A stretch of DNA of 64,000 nt from CAIKNB01 sp964415965 (GCA_964415965.1 CAYQCK010000001.1:1-64000), one strand, 5' to 3'; positions 49,865-58,283 are shown, counted from the stretch's first letter. Notes: a model not told the origin generated them from the sequence alone. Translations and numbers: made by a program.

Positions 49865-50893
49865 ATGAACCTCATCGAAATCACGAACCGCGAAGATTGG
49901 GACAGCTGGCAGGCGGCGCAGCCGTACAGCCAGTTTTTGCAGTCCTGGGCCTGGGGAGAGTTCCGCGAGACGCGCGGCTCCAAGGTCCGGCGTTTCGTCC
50001 TCGCGGACGAGTCAGGGGAGTGGCTGGCGGCCGTCCAGCTCGAATACCGCGCCAAGAGATTCGGCTTGGGGTATTGGAATGCGTCGCGCGGTCCGGTTTT
50101 TTTATCCAAACTCGTACCGGCCGAACGCCGTGATGTCATGATGTGGCTGTGCGAGGCGCTACTGAAGGCGAATGGCCTCAAACAGGGCGCCTTATTCTGG
50201 CGTTTCGAGCCGGTCTCCGAGCTTTCGAATCCGGAAGGCCTGGTCCCGTTGTCTTTCCGCCGGGCCAAAGCCGGCAACCCGTCCTCGACCATCTTGCTGG
50301 ATCTCGATCGGCCCGAGGACGCCTTGCTCGGCGGGATGCACGAGAAGACGCGCTACAACATCCGCGTCGCGGCCAAGCACGGCGTCACGGTCAGGCTGGC
50401 CAAGGATCCGAAGGACGTCGAGGCCTTCCTCGACCTCGCCGAAGAGACGGCCAAGCGCGACGGTTTCGTCCAGTATCCGCGGCAGTACCTCAAAGACACC
50501 TACTCCATCCTGCACGCCAACGGCCAGGCCGAAATCCGGCTCGCCGAATACCAAGGCAAAATCCTTTCGGCCAACATGGAGATGCTCTTCGGCGATACGG
50601 TGACCTATCTCCACGGCGCCTCGTCGTCCGAGAGCCGCAACGTCATGGCGCCGTTCGCCCTGCACTGGGAAGCCATCCGCGACGCCAAGGCGCGCGGCTA
50701 CCGCCTCTATGATTTCTGGGGCGCGAATCCCGAGTTCAAGTCGATGTACTACTACAAGCCGTCGTGGGAAGGCATCACGCGCTTCAAGCGCGGCTTCGGC
50801 GGCCGCCAGGTCGACTTGGTCGGGACGTGGGATCTGCCGTTTAACATCTACCTGTACCGTTTGGCGTTCATCAAGCAGTTCTTCAGGGGCTGA
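49865..50893 (+). CDS. FemAB-family peptidoglycan bridge aminoacyltransferase-like protein
   Basis: 342 residues forming a double GNAT fold of the FemX/FemAB type. YSQFLQSWAWGEFRETRGSK, ILLDLDRPEDALLGGMHEKT, RYNIRVAAKHGVTVRLAKDP and GYRLYDFWGANPEFKSMYYY are typical. Such enzymes transfer an amino acid from aminoacyl-tRNA to lipid II to build the peptidoglycan cross-bridge. No Shine-Dalgarno site precedes ATG 49865. With the MurE-like gene it shows that this cell makes or modifies peptidoglycan. Confidence 0.9.
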   Translation: MNLIEITNREDWDSWQAAQPYSQFLQSWAWGEFRETRGSKVRRFVLADESGEWLAAVQLEYRAKRFGLGYWNASRGPVFLSKLVPAERRDVMMWLCEALLKANGLKQGALFWRFEPVSELSNPEGLVPLSFRRAKAGNPSSTILLDLDRPEDALLGGMHEKTRYNIRVAAKHGVTVRLAKDPKDVEAFLDLAEETAKRDGFVQYPRQYLKDTYSILHANGQAEIRLAEYQGKILSANMEMLFGDTVTYLHGASSSESRNVMAPFALHWEAIRDAKARGYRLYDFWGANPEFKSMYYYKPSWEGITRFKRGFGGRQVDLVGTWDLPFNIYLYRLAFIKQFFRG

Positions 50894-50896
50894 AAA

Positions 50897-50928
50897 CAAA
50901 GCGACCCGGAATCCCCGGGTCGCTTCTT
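50897..50928. terminator. Terminator between convergent genes
   Basis: GCGACCCGG (50901-50909) pairs with CCGGGTCGC (50915-50923), TTCTTT after it and AAA before it. Confidence 0.85.
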
Positions 50929-50940
50929 TAAATCTTCGGT

Positions 50941-51324
50941 TTAATGTTCGGCCGCTTCGGCCGCGTCCGCGTCAGCCTTGGTTTTGTGCACCGTGCCGAC
51001 CGGGTGCTCGGTCGGGGCGTAGACGCTCACGATTTTCATATCCTCGGTGCCGGTGTTCACGAAGTTGTGCTTGGTCCCCATGGGGATGGCGTACAGGGAA
51101 CCGGGTTCGATCGGCGACTCGACGCCGTCCAGGATCGCTTTGCCTGTCCCGGCGACGAACGTCAGGATCTGGTCGACGTCATGATGCGTCTCTTCACCCA
51201 CCTCGCCGCCCGGCGGGATGCTCATCAATGTGACCTGGCAATGGGTTAAGGTCGTTTTTTCCTGGCGGAAAAACGTATTCGCCTTGGCTTCGGCCCAGGC
51301 GTTCATGTTGAAAGGTTGGGGCAT
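50941..51324 (-). CDS. Cupin-domain protein
   Basis: 127 residues of a single small cupin. Motif 1 is PPGGEVGEETHHDVDQILTF with metal-binding His and Glu; motif 2 is PGSLYAIPMGTKHNFVNTG with His. It may bind a metal and a small ligand; sugar isomerase, dioxygenase and storage functions all occur in the family, so none is assigned. The C-terminus is Ala/Asp-rich. Gene converges on the FemAB-like gene. Confidence 0.88.
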   Translation of the reverse strand: MPQPFNMNAWAEAKANTFFRQEKTTLTHCQVTLMSIPPGGEVGEETHHDVDQILTFVAGTGKAILDGVESPIEPGSLYAIPMGTKHNFVNTGTEDMKIVSVYAPTEHPVGTVHKTKADADAAEAAEH

Positions 51325-51377
51325 AGTGGAGCCATGATATAAGTTTGGCCCTGATTGGGGAAGGACAGGGCCGGATA

Positions 51378-51406
51378 TTGACGAAAGTCGCTGGTTTTGT
51401 TAAGCC
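51378..51406 (+). promoter_or_regulatory. Sigma70-type promoter
   Basis: TTGACG (51378-51383), 17 nt, TAAGCC (51401-51406). Confidence 0.7.
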
Positions 51407-51441
51407 ATCCTATCGTCCTTTGCGTAACCAAAGAGGTGACA

Positions 51442-52923
51442 ATGACCAATCAACCCCGCCAGCCAGGCTTCCACTGCTCGTCGAACCAGCCGCCCCATCT
51501 AGATTTAGTCGTCAAGCAGCTGGAACAGGCGACTGCCGGCCAAGGCTTCCTCCGCCGCAAGCAGGATATCCGCGGCGTGGCCGCCAAGGCCGATCCGCAT
51601 TACCGGGACCGCGGCAAAGCCGACGACCTGATCGTCTTCTTGCTGGACACCGGCATCCTGCTCCAGCTCCCGCGCGACAAGTGCGTCTATTTCGACGCGG
51701 AGCGCGCGGCCTACATCTTGAGCTGCTGCAGGTCAAAGAAGAGGCCGACCCGGTTCGCCGACCCGACCCAGCGCGTTTTTGACATCCTGCGCGCGGCCGA
51801 CAACCGGCCCCGACCCGGCCCCGACCCGGCCCCCGCAGTCCCGAAGGCTCCGGCCAAGGTGCCTGCGGCCGTCGTGCTTTCGAAGGTGCTCTACCTGACG
51901 CCTCCTGAAGAGGATGTGTGGAACACGCTCGCCCTGCTGGTCGAGGAGCGTCCCGACGGCCTCCGCCTGTCGCTGCCCTTCGGCGACGGTGATGCGCGCG
52001 TCGCCTGGGTCAAGGAGCATCTGAAGTGTGATCTCGTGTTCTTCTCCGAGATGATGCTCAGGCTCGAGTCTGCAGCGGTCATCAAGCCGCTCGCGGACGC
52101 GCCGTCCGGCACCCGGCATTGGAGGTTCGTCCTCCATCCCTTCGCCTATCACGTGGTGAGGATCAAGAAGCGGTTGGTCAGGCAGGTCAGGGAAATCGAC
52201 GTCAAGGTCGCCGAGGCGCTGGTGTCCTATTTCGTGCCGCCCCAGGGCCCGTTCATGCCGGCTTTCCAGGCCTTCATCGAATCGCGGTTCCCGGGCGCCA
52301 ACGCCAATACGTATTACACCAAGATGGTGTCATACATGCCCAAGTACCAGGACAAATACTGGGGCTACGTCATCCGTCACAAGGTCCCCGGCGGTTCGGT
52401 GATGCTGGTCTCGGTCCGTTCGTTCGAGGCGGTCACGCTTCAGAAGAAGACGGACGCCTCGCTGCCAGCTGCGGCTGCGGCCCCGGTGCCCGAAGTCAAG
52501 CCCGAGGCGCCTGGGACTGTCTCGCCGACTCCGGAAGCCGAGGTTCAGCCGGCTCCCGAACCGATCGCGTCCCCCAAGACGCGAACTGACGCTGGTCCTC
52601 CGGTCTCGGTCCGACAACTGTCGGCCGAGGATGAGGAGCGGCGCCGCCGCTTGCTCGAAAGCTCCGACGACGAACGTTTGGACAGGATCATCCAGGACAC
52701 GAGCGTCCTCCTCGAGAACGCGAAGAAGTCCCTGGCCGACGCCGAAGCCGAGAAGCAGCGCCGCGACAATGCGCGCTGGGAAGCTCTCTTCAAGCGCCAA
52801 GGCGAACTGACCGTGGAGCGCGTCTCGTTGTCCGCGCGCCTGCGGGAGGTCGACCAGGAGCTGGCCGACATCGCCGGCAAGCTGCCGCCCGAAGGGCATC
52901 CTTTCTGGAAAAACGTCAGCTGA
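51442..52923 (+). CDS. Uncharacterised protein with winged-helix-like segments and C-terminal coiled coil
   Basis: 493 residues from ATG 51442, with GAGGTGA 3 nt upstream. Residues about 1-110 (LDLVVKQLEQATAGQGFLRR, ADDLIVFLLDTGILLQLPRD) and 130-220 (VWNTLALLVEERPDGLRLSL) look like winged-helix modules. Then a conserved-looking block (NTYYTKMVSYMPKYQDKYWG), a Pro/Ala/Glu linker (EVKPEAPGTVSPTPEAEVQP) and a coiled coil at about 400-490 (LLENAKKSLADAEAEKQRRD). It may be a DNA-associated or scaffold protein; function unknown. Confidence 0.65.
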   Translation: MTNQPRQPGFHCSSNQPPHLDLVVKQLEQATAGQGFLRRKQDIRGVAAKADPHYRDRGKADDLIVFLLDTGILLQLPRDKCVYFDAERAAYILSCCRSKKRPTRFADPTQRVFDILRAADNRPRPGPDPAPAVPKAPAKVPAAVVLSKVLYLTPPEEDVWNTLALLVEERPDGLRLSLPFGDGDARVAWVKEHLKCDLVFFSEMMLRLESAAVIKPLADAPSGTRHWRFVLHPFAYHVVRIKKRLVRQVREIDVKVAEALVSYFVPPQGPFMPAFQAFIESRFPGANANTYYTKMVSYMPKYQDKYWGYVIRHKVPGGSVMLVSVRSFEAVTLQKKTDASLPAAAAAPVPEVKPEAPGTVSPTPEAEVQPAPEPIASPKTRTDAGPPVSVRQLSAEDEERRRRLLESSDDERLDRIIQDTSVLLENAKKSLADAEAEKQRRDNARWEALFKRQGELTVERVSLSARLREVDQELADIAGKLPPEGHPFWKNVS

Positions 52924-52928
52924 AACGA

Positions 52929-52961
52929 AAAGCCCGAACGACTCCGTTCGGGCCCTTTTTT
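52929..52961 (+). terminator. Rho-independent terminator
   Basis: AGCCCGAACG pairs with CGTTCGGGC around a short loop, then CCTTTTTT. Confidence 0.85.
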
Positions 52962-52974
52962 ATCCTCGGGAACC

Positions 52975-53880
52975 TCAACCCTGCTGTTGGGCCTGCTGTT
53001 CCGGCACGCGCTGGAGCTTGATGTCCTTGGCCAAAAGCGTCCCATCCTTCTTGATTTGCGGGAAATTCACGACCACGTTCTTATAGCCTTGACGCTTGAC
53101 CCAGATGCGGAACGAGCCGCGGTTGACGATGATGGCGTAGCGCCCCTTGGGCGAGGTGATCTGCGTCTCGAGCAGCTTGTTGAACTTGGTGTCGAAGATG
53201 CGCACGATAGCCTGGTCCAGCGGCTTGCCTGTGACGGCGTCCCGGATGGTGCCGAACGGCGGTTCGGGCGGCTTGAACGAGAGGTAGCGCCCCAGCAGCA
53301 CGGAGATGTAACAGACGAACAGGAGCCAGGCCGTGATGGAGGTGTATTGGAGCCACAGGAACCCGATGGCCACGAGCGGTCCGCCGTACAGCAGGGCGGA
53401 CATCGCTTTTTTGCCCGGATGGAACCGGAACGACCAAAACGCCGGTTTGCGCACCCCTGCCGGCGGATCGATGGGGATGTTCTTGGTGATGGCGCCGTAG
53501 TCCTTGACGATGATATGGGCGCTCGGGAGGATGTTCTCGAAGGTCGTGTCGTTGCGTTCCTTGGTCACGAGTTTCGAGGGGAAGGCGTAGCCGTGCTTGG
53601 TGACCTCCACCGTGTATTCGCCCTTGGGCGCCAGCAGCCGATAGCGGCCGTCCTTGTCCGAGACGTTCGTCCTGACGACCAGTCCGTGCAGGTCTTTCAG
53701 GGCCACGGTCACGAGCGCTTCCGGTTTTTCGGTCACGCTGTTGAACACCATGCCGAAACCGCTGCGCCGCCTCCGGAAGGCCACGTACAGCGGCCAGGTC
53801 AGCTTGAGGTTGAGCAGCAGGAATAGTCCATAGGCCACGAAGCCCGCAACTTGCCCGGCGGTCGGGAATTGGATGGTCAT
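52975..53880 (-). CDS. Membrane protein with two carboxypeptidase-regulatory-like domains
   Basis: 301 residues. A membrane segment at about 12-33 (VAYGLFLLLNLKLTWPLYVA), a beta domain at about 42-120 (PEALVTVALKDLHGLVVRTN, DKDGRYRLLAPKGEYTVEVT), two closely spaced membrane segments at about 160-200 and a second beta domain at 215-290 (FGTIRDAVTGKPLDQAIVRI, SPKGRYAIIVNRGSFRIWVK). These are peptidase-associated beta-sandwich (CarboxypepD_reg-like) domains without enzyme activity. It ends in Gln-rich residues. Probably an envelope scaffold. Confidence 0.75.
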   Translation of the reverse strand: MTIQFPTAGQVAGFVAYGLFLLLNLKLTWPLYVAFRRRRSGFGMVFNSVTEKPEALVTVALKDLHGLVVRTNVSDKDGRYRLLAPKGEYTVEVTKHGYAFPSKLVTKERNDTTFENILPSAHIIVKDYGAITKNIPIDPPAGVRKPAFWSFRFHPGKKAMSALLYGGPLVAIGFLWLQYTSITAWLLFVCYISVLLGRYLSFKPPEPPFGTIRDAVTGKPLDQAIVRIFDTKFNKLLETQITSPKGRYAIIVNRGSFRIWVKRQGYKNVVVNFPQIKKDGTLLAKDIKLQRVPEQQAQQQG

Positions 53881-53984
53881 ACCTGGCTGAAGTGTACTGT
53901 TTCCAAGGCTTTTCCGCCACCCTCGACCATCCCGAAAAAAACACGCGCCCCTTCAGGGCACGTGTCCTTTTTTCTCGCCCACGA

Positions 53985-55250
53985 TCATTGTGTCGAAGCC
54001 GCGTACTTGTCGGTCAGGTCTTCCGCGTCGTCATCCCGCGGCACGGTCGGGAAATCGGCCATGGACCATTCGGCGCAGCTGTATTTGTCCGCTCCGTCCA
54101 ACATGCCGGTCGCTTCGAATTTTTGCCTCGTCTGGGCATCGATTTTGGTGAGGTTGGTCTTGTATGAGCTGCCTCCGACTTCGGCATAATGGTAGTCGCC
54201 GATTATGTAGGTCGTGGCTTCGCCCTGCATATCCAGGTAGACGAACCTACCCCCGTTGAAGATGAAGGTGGCGGTTTGGTCGTCTTGGGTCACTTTGCAG
54301 ATCAGGGGCTTGGTCGAGGCGAGTATCTCGGCCTTCGAGGTTTGCGTCGATGAACCGTTCAGGAAGCCGTCGATCTTGTCCTGGAATTTTTCCCACAAGT
54401 CCCCCCTGTTCCAGTCTGCAGTCACATCTTCGAATTTCACGTTTTTGGGCAGAGTCGGCGAGAGTTCCGACATGGTCCATGGGGTGCAGCGATAAGGGAT
54501 TTTTTCTGAAAGACCGGCATCCATGCCGTAGACTTCTTTTTCGGATGCCTTGCTCAGGTCGAGCTGCTGACCCGAATCGTTAGTCCAAACATAGCTTCGA
54601 TTGCCGTATCTGTAAATGAAAAGGGGCTGTGAATTTCCATCGAGCATTTTCGAGTAACGATAAGCGAATCTCCCGTTGTCGATTATGAATGCATTGTCGT
54701 AGAACAGCTTTCCTTGCTTGTCGTACATCTTCTCGCTGCACAGCAGCGGCTGGGTTGAGGAAGCGACCTGCTGGGCCGTCATCTCGACGAGACCAGGTGA
54801 CGTCAGTTTGGCTATGACCTTCTTGATGAACGAATCCCAGTCCGCGACCTTGATTTCCTTGGCCGCCGGAACGGTTTTTTGGGCCAAGGTCTTGATGAAG
54901 GCGAAGGACTTGTCGCTGCCGTCAAAATAGTACAGCTTCAGCGTGCCCGGCATCACGTACCAGAGCCACTTGCCGTCGTCCTTGTTCAGGAGCCAACAAC
55001 CTTCGCATTTCCTCAGGAACGGTTCGTATCCCATCTGGTCTTCGGCGACCGTCACGGAGGCGCGGCTCAGGGTCTTGAACGCCTCGGCGGCATCTTTCAG
55101 GCTGTATGAATTCTTGGTGATTGGATCCGTATATTGGAAGCCCGCGTCTTGGTTCAGTCCGGCCGAGACGAAATACGGCCGCACGAGCGTGGTGGCGACG
55201 GCGAGCGTGGCCGTCACGACGGCGACGCTGACGAGGAATTTGTTCTTCAT
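53985..55250 (-). CDS. Secreted or membrane-anchored protein of unknown function
   Basis: 421 residues. Signal peptide or anchor at 1-28 (FLVSVAVVTATLAVATTLVR). Three repeated blocks pair a Lys/Asp-rich helix with strands that include a Cys (FLRKCEGCWLLNKDDGKWLW; PLLCSEKMYDKQGKLFYDNA; PLICKVTQDDQTATFIFNGG) and share the theme 'LLCxxxxxDxxxxFxxxxGRFxY'. So it may bind a surface ligand through three similar modules. No family recognised. A TATAAT with extended TG lies 12 nt before the start. Confidence 0.65.
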   Translation of the reverse strand: MKNKFLVSVAVVTATLAVATTLVRPYFVSAGLNQDAGFQYTDPITKNSYSLKDAAEAFKTLSRASVTVAEDQMGYEPFLRKCEGCWLLNKDDGKWLWYVMPGTLKLYYFDGSDKSFAFIKTLAQKTVPAAKEIKVADWDSFIKKVIAKLTSPGLVEMTAQQVASSTQPLLCSEKMYDKQGKLFYDNAFIIDNGRFAYRYSKMLDGNSQPLFIYRYGNRSYVWTNDSGQQLDLSKASEKEVYGMDAGLSEKIPYRCTPWTMSELSPTLPKNVKFEDVTADWNRGDLWEKFQDKIDGFLNGSSTQTSKAEILASTKPLICKVTQDDQTATFIFNGGRFVYLDMQGEATTYIIGDYHYAEVGGSSYKTNLTKIDAQTRQKFEATGMLDGADKYSCAEWSMADFPTVPRDDDAEDLTDKYAASTQ

Positions 55251-55261
55251 ATTTCCGCCTC

Positions 55262-55270
55262 ATTATACCA
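55262..55270 (-). promoter_or_regulatory. Extended -10 promoter
   Basis: On the minus strand TGGTATAAT, perfect -10 (55262-55267) with TG extension; no clear -35. It leaves a leader of a few nucleotides. Confidence 0.6.
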
Positions 55271-55278
55271 CCAGACGG

Positions 55279-55307
55279 CCAAACCCCGGTCGTGATCCGG
55301 GGTTTGG
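55279..55307 (-). terminator. Rho-independent terminator
   Basis: CCAAACCCCGG (55279-55289) pairs with CCGGGGTTTGG (55297-55307). It ends the TrmB/maf operon. Confidence 0.75.
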
Positions 55308-55308
55308 G

Positions 55309-55899
55309 CTATTGCACGAGCAGCCCTAAGAGCAGTCCTGACTTCCTCAGCAGGTCCACCGTTTTCTCGACCGGCAGCCCCATGACGTTGGAATAGCTGC
55401 CCTTGATTTCTTTGATGAAAAGCCCGCCGATGCCCTGGATGGCGTACGAGCCGGCTTTGTCCATTGGCTCGCCGGTCTTCACGTACCAGGCGATTTCTTT
55501 GTCCGTCATCTTGCGGAAGACGACGTCGGTCGTGTCGGCCAGCGCGAACCTCTTATTCCCGTTCTGCAGGCAGATGGCCGTGTAGACCTGGTGCTTTTTG
55601 CCCTGGAGCCTCTTCAGCGTCCGCTTGGCGTCAGCGGCGTCCGTCGGTTTACCGATAGGTTTCCCGTTCAGTGCCACTGTCGTGTCCGAGGCTAGTACCC
55701 AGCGGCCAGGGTGTCCGCCCGCGACTTTCGCGGCCTTGTCTTTCGCCAGCCGCAGGACCATGGCTTTGGCGTGTTCCTTCTCGAGCGGCGTCTCGTCCAC
55801 GTCCGCCGGATGGATCTCGATGGGAATGCGCAGGCGTTCCAGGAGCTCGCGTCGCCGCGGCGAGCCTGAGGCGAGGATGAGGGGTTGGTGTCTTTTCAT
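55309..55899 (-). CDS. maf: Maf-family nucleotide pyrophosphatase
   Basis: 196 residues. LILASGSPRRRELLERL at the start, the VDETP motif, VLASDTTVALNGKPIGKPTD and SYAIQGIGGLFIKEIKGSYS match Maf in order; metal-binding Asp and Glu are present. Maf proteins hydrolyse dTTP, UTP or modified nucleotides, limiting their incorporation. The start lies 1 nt after the stop of the TrmB-type regulator (TAATATG), so the two are co-translated, which suggests maf is under the same control. Confidence 0.92.
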   Translation of the reverse strand: MKRHQPLILASGSPRRRELLERLRIPIEIHPADVDETPLEKEHAKAMVLRLAKDKAAKVAGGHPGRWVLASDTTVALNGKPIGKPTDAADAKRTLKRLQGKKHQVYTAICLQNGNKRFALADTTDVVFRKMTDKEIAWYVKTGEPMDKAGSYAIQGIGGLFIKEIKGSYSNVMGLPVEKTVDLLRKSGLLLGLLVQ

Positions 55900-55900
55900 A

Positions 55901-56629
55901 TTACGCCAATTGGTCGAACATTATCTTGAACAGCGTGGCCTGGAACCTGGCGATGACTGGGTTCTCGATGATGGTCGCCGTGTCCGTGTTGTAGTCGATG
56001 AACGCTATCTTGTCGCCGTAGATGAGCTGGGTGATGCCGAAGTCGAACAGCCCGTATTTCGGCGGCACGACCTTGATGGCGCGTTCCAGGCGCGGCTTTT
56101 TCTTTTTCATGACCGCCGAGCTCGTGATTACGAAGCGCTGCAGGCCTTTGCCGTCGCGCCGCGCCCGGTAGTCAGGCGGCAGGTAGCGTTCGCCTTCGGC
56201 CAGCTCGTGCTGGGCGCTGTAGCGGTAGAAGATGTCGCCGCGCTTCAAGGTCCGCAGCAGGTCATCGTACACGAAGCGGATGCCTTGGATGCCGTCGAAC
56301 GATTTGACCAGCGGCTTCTTGGCGTTGACCGCGTAGGCGCGTTCCAGCTCGGGCAGGACGCGCTCGAATTCGATCCGCGCCTCGTCGATGAGCGTCTGCA
56401 GCTTGTCCGGCGGTTCGGCCGCGTACCACTTTTGCTTGCCGTGCGGCACGAGCGAGATCAGGCCTTTCTCCGCGAGCACCGGCAGGACTTGGTAGACTCC
56501 GGGGCGGTGGAGCTTGGCGCGCCGCGCGATGTCCGAGACGTTGCCGGCCCCGTGCTCGAGCAGGGCCAGGTAGACCGCGCCTTCTTCGGCCGAGAGGCCG
56601 AGGGTCTGGAGGAGGTTGGTCTTTGGCAT
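55901..56629 (-). CDS. TrmB-family transcriptional regulator
   Basis: 242 residues from ATG 56629. The winged helix-turn-helix is at about 5-70 (LGLSAEEGAVYLALLEHGAG, VSDIARRAKLHRPGVYQVLP), followed by a coil and a C-terminal domain with KSFDGIQGIRFVYDDLLRTL, laid out like the TrmB at 12528-13289 (paralogs). The upstream region is unusually AT-rich and carries a consensus promoter and two palindromes, one perfect (56702-56722), so self-regulation is likely. It is followed by maf with 1 nt between. Confidence 0.85.
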   Translation of the reverse strand: MPKTNLLQTLGLSAEEGAVYLALLEHGAGNVSDIARRAKLHRPGVYQVLPVLAEKGLISLVPHGKQKWYAAEPPDKLQTLIDEARIEFERVLPELERAYAVNAKKPLVKSFDGIQGIRFVYDDLLRTLKRGDIFYRYSAQHELAEGERYLPPDYRARRDGKGLQRFVITSSAVMKKKKPRLERAIKVVPPKYGLFDFGITQLIYGDKIAFIDYNTDTATIIENPVIARFQATLFKIMFDQLA

Positions 56630-56640
56630 AAAGTTGAAGT

Positions 56641-56665
56641 GATTATTTACACCTGGATAATAACC
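56641..56665. promoter_or_regulatory. Imperfect inverted repeat over the TrmB -10 box
   Basis: GATTATTTACACC and TGGATAATAACC (TTATT...AATAA core) overlap the -10 region at 56658-56663 and could be an operator. Shares TTACAC with the perfect palindrome at 56702. Confidence 0.5.
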
Positions 56666-56686
56666 ATAAAACCCTTTGAATGTCAA
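56658..56686 (-). promoter_or_regulatory. Promoter of the TrmB/maf operon
   Basis: On the minus strand TTGACA (56681-56686), 17 nt, TTATTA (56658-56663). Confidence 0.75.
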
Positions 56687-56701
56687 GGATTTCGTCATTC
56701 T

Positions 56702-56722
56702 ATGTGTAATGCGATTACACAT
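56702..56722. promoter_or_regulatory. Perfect 21-bp palindrome, candidate TrmB operator
   Basis: ATGTGTAAT-GCG-ATTACACAT, 9-bp perfect arms, 15 bp upstream of the -35 box of the TrmB promoter and before the gene at 56804 on the other strand. Confidence 0.7.
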
Positions 56723-56803
56723 TTTGTATAAATTACTGACAGATTGTTTTGGAGGGTGTAGCTTGTCCGGGCTGGACGGACATTACAACAGAAGAGGCGG
56801 AAG

Positions 56804-57151
56804 ATGCGGTGTGATAAATGTAAGGGAACTGGGTTTAAGCCGGATGTATATGGAGATCCAGTAGGTAAAGAACCGGGTTATGAGGGCTTGTTATGCAATC
56901 GATGCGGAGGGGAGGGGCATTCTGAAACGGAGGGGGATCGTAGGACGTTGGAATGTCCAGTCTGCCACGGCCGAAAAGATATCGTACTCAACAAGCTGCA
57001 CAACAACTTCCAACCCGTGCATTGGATCGACTTCGATTGCCCCATCTGTTTAGGGAAAGGTCAGATCGATCCGAAAAGCTATTCCCTCAGGAGTTGCCTT
57101 TCCGACGAAGATTCGCTGAAACTGAAGATATTGAAGCTTTTTGGTGGATGA
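56804..57151 (+). CDS. Stand-alone DnaJ-type zinc-finger protein
   Basis: 115 residues. Four CxxCxG-type pairs: CDKCKGTG, CNRCGGEG, CPVCHGRK and CPICLGKG, the arrangement of the DnaJ central zinc-binding domain (two zinc ions). There is no J domain and no C-terminal peptide-binding domain. The C-terminus is a charged helix (DEDSLKLKILKLFGG). A similar protein follows at 57246. It may act as a chaperone-like or redox adaptor; the role is unknown. Confidence 0.75.
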   Translation: MRCDKCKGTGFKPDVYGDPVGKEPGYEGLLCNRCGGEGHSETEGDRRTLECPVCHGRKDIVLNKLHNNFQPVHWIDFDCPICLGKGQIDPKSYSLRSCLSDEDSLKLKILKLFGG

Positions 57152-57245
57152 AGAAGGAGGGTGGCATGGGAGCTTGGGAAGAACGCCATGGTTTTGCTTT
57201 TACCGTCGGGTGCCCTGACCCATCCGTCCTGACGGAGGGCTCAAG

Positions 57246-57623
57246 ATGAGGTGCGAAGAATGCAACGGCCGAGGCTACCTTGAGCGGCGCTACTCGATCA
57301 CCGACAATTTCGGTGACGATGATGGTATCGAAAGGCGCCATCGCTACCTCTGCCCGGCATGCAACGGGAACGGCGGCGAAGGGCCGCCCAAGTTCGAGGC
57401 TGTGCCGTGCGGATCCTGCCGGGGGACGGGCACGCAATCGTATAAGCCGCTCGATGAGCCGACCCGATTCTGGATCTGCCTCCAATGTTCCGGCGAAGGC
57501 AAGCGGATCATTTGTACCCGATGCCGCGGTTTCGGGGGCTACACAGACCCGACCTACGGTTTTTGGGTCGATTTCTGCGAGTGCTGCTCAGGCGGAGAAA
57601 AAATCTGGTTGAAGCCGCGTTGA
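57246..57623 (+). CDS. Second stand-alone DnaJ-type zinc-finger protein
   Basis: 125 residues from ATG 57246, with GGAGGG 6 nt upstream. CxxCxG repeats: CEECNGRG, CPACNGNG, CGSCRGTG, CLQCSGEG, CTRCRGFG and a last CECCSGG, six in all, more than DnaJ's four. No J domain. It is a neighbour and probable paralog of the protein at 56804, 94 nt upstream. It ends with a terminator. Confidence 0.75.
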   Translation: MRCEECNGRGYLERRYSITDNFGDDDGIERRHRYLCPACNGNGGEGPPKFEAVPCGSCRGTGTQSYKPLDEPTRFWICLQCSGEGKRIICTRCRGFGGYTDPTYGFWVDFCECCSGGEKIWLKPR

Positions 57624-57685
57624 TCGGGCGGGTCCTGGTCCAAATCCAGAAATCCCTAGCTTAAGAGAAAGCGTCCACTTCCTTT

Positions 57686-57719
57686 CCCCGGCGGCGGGTC
57701 CGCCGGGGTCTTAGTTTTT
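57686..57719 (+). terminator. Rho-independent terminator
   Basis: CCCCGGCGG (57686-57694) pairs with CCGCCGGGG (57700-57708), then TCTTAGTTTTT. It overlaps the stop of engB on the other strand. Confidence 0.8.
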
Positions 57720-58283
57720 CTTTAAAGCCATCTCGATGGCTTGCTGGATTTCGCCCCGGCCTTTGCCGGTCACGTTCGAATGCAGGATGACCGCGACGCT
57801 CGGGAAGTCGGTCTCGAATTTCCGTTTGAGCGCCGCGAGCTCGGATTGCGACAGCTTGTCTATCTTGTTGGCGATGATGGTGAAGGGGACGCCGCATTCG
57901 TCCAGGAAGTCGAACATCTGATGGTCGATCTCGGTCGGCCCGAGGCGGGCGTCGACTATCACCAGGGCGAGCTTCAGGTTCGGCGCATTGCGCAGGTAAT
58001 CGTTGAGCATGCCCTCGAACGCCACGCGTTTCACTTTCGAGGCTCTGGCGAAGCCGTAACCCGGCAGGTCGACCAAGAGGAATTTTCCGTCCACGTCGAA
58101 CAGGTTGATGGTCTGCGTCCGGCCGGGCGTCGAACTTACCCGGGCCAGTCCCTTCTGTCCCGTCAGGCGGTTGAGCAGGGATGATTTGCCGACGTTCGAC
58201 CGGCCGACCATGACGATCTGTGGCCTGTCGTTTTTCGGCAAGTCTTCGATGCTGGCTGCGCTTTTGATGAATGTGGCGTTCAT
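57711..58283 (-). CDS. engB: Ribosome-biogenesis GTPase YihA/EngB
   Basis: 190 residues. G1 is VGRSNVGKSSLLNRLTG, G2 region SSTPGRTQTINLF, G3 DLPGYGFA, G4 ANKIDKLSQSE, in canonical order and with full length for the family. EngB helps assemble the large ribosomal subunit and is usually essential. It starts 31 nt after the thioredoxin gene and is probably transcribed from the promoter upstream of it. Confidence 0.96.
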   Translation of the reverse strand: MNATFIKSAASIEDLPKNDRPQIVMVGRSNVGKSSLLNRLTGQKGLARVSSTPGRTQTINLFDVDGKFLLVDLPGYGFARASKVKRVAFEGMLNDYLRNAPNLKLALVIVDARLGPTEIDHQMFDFLDECGVPFTIIANKIDKLSQSELAALKRKFETDFPSVAVILHSNVTGKGRGEIQQAIEMALKKN

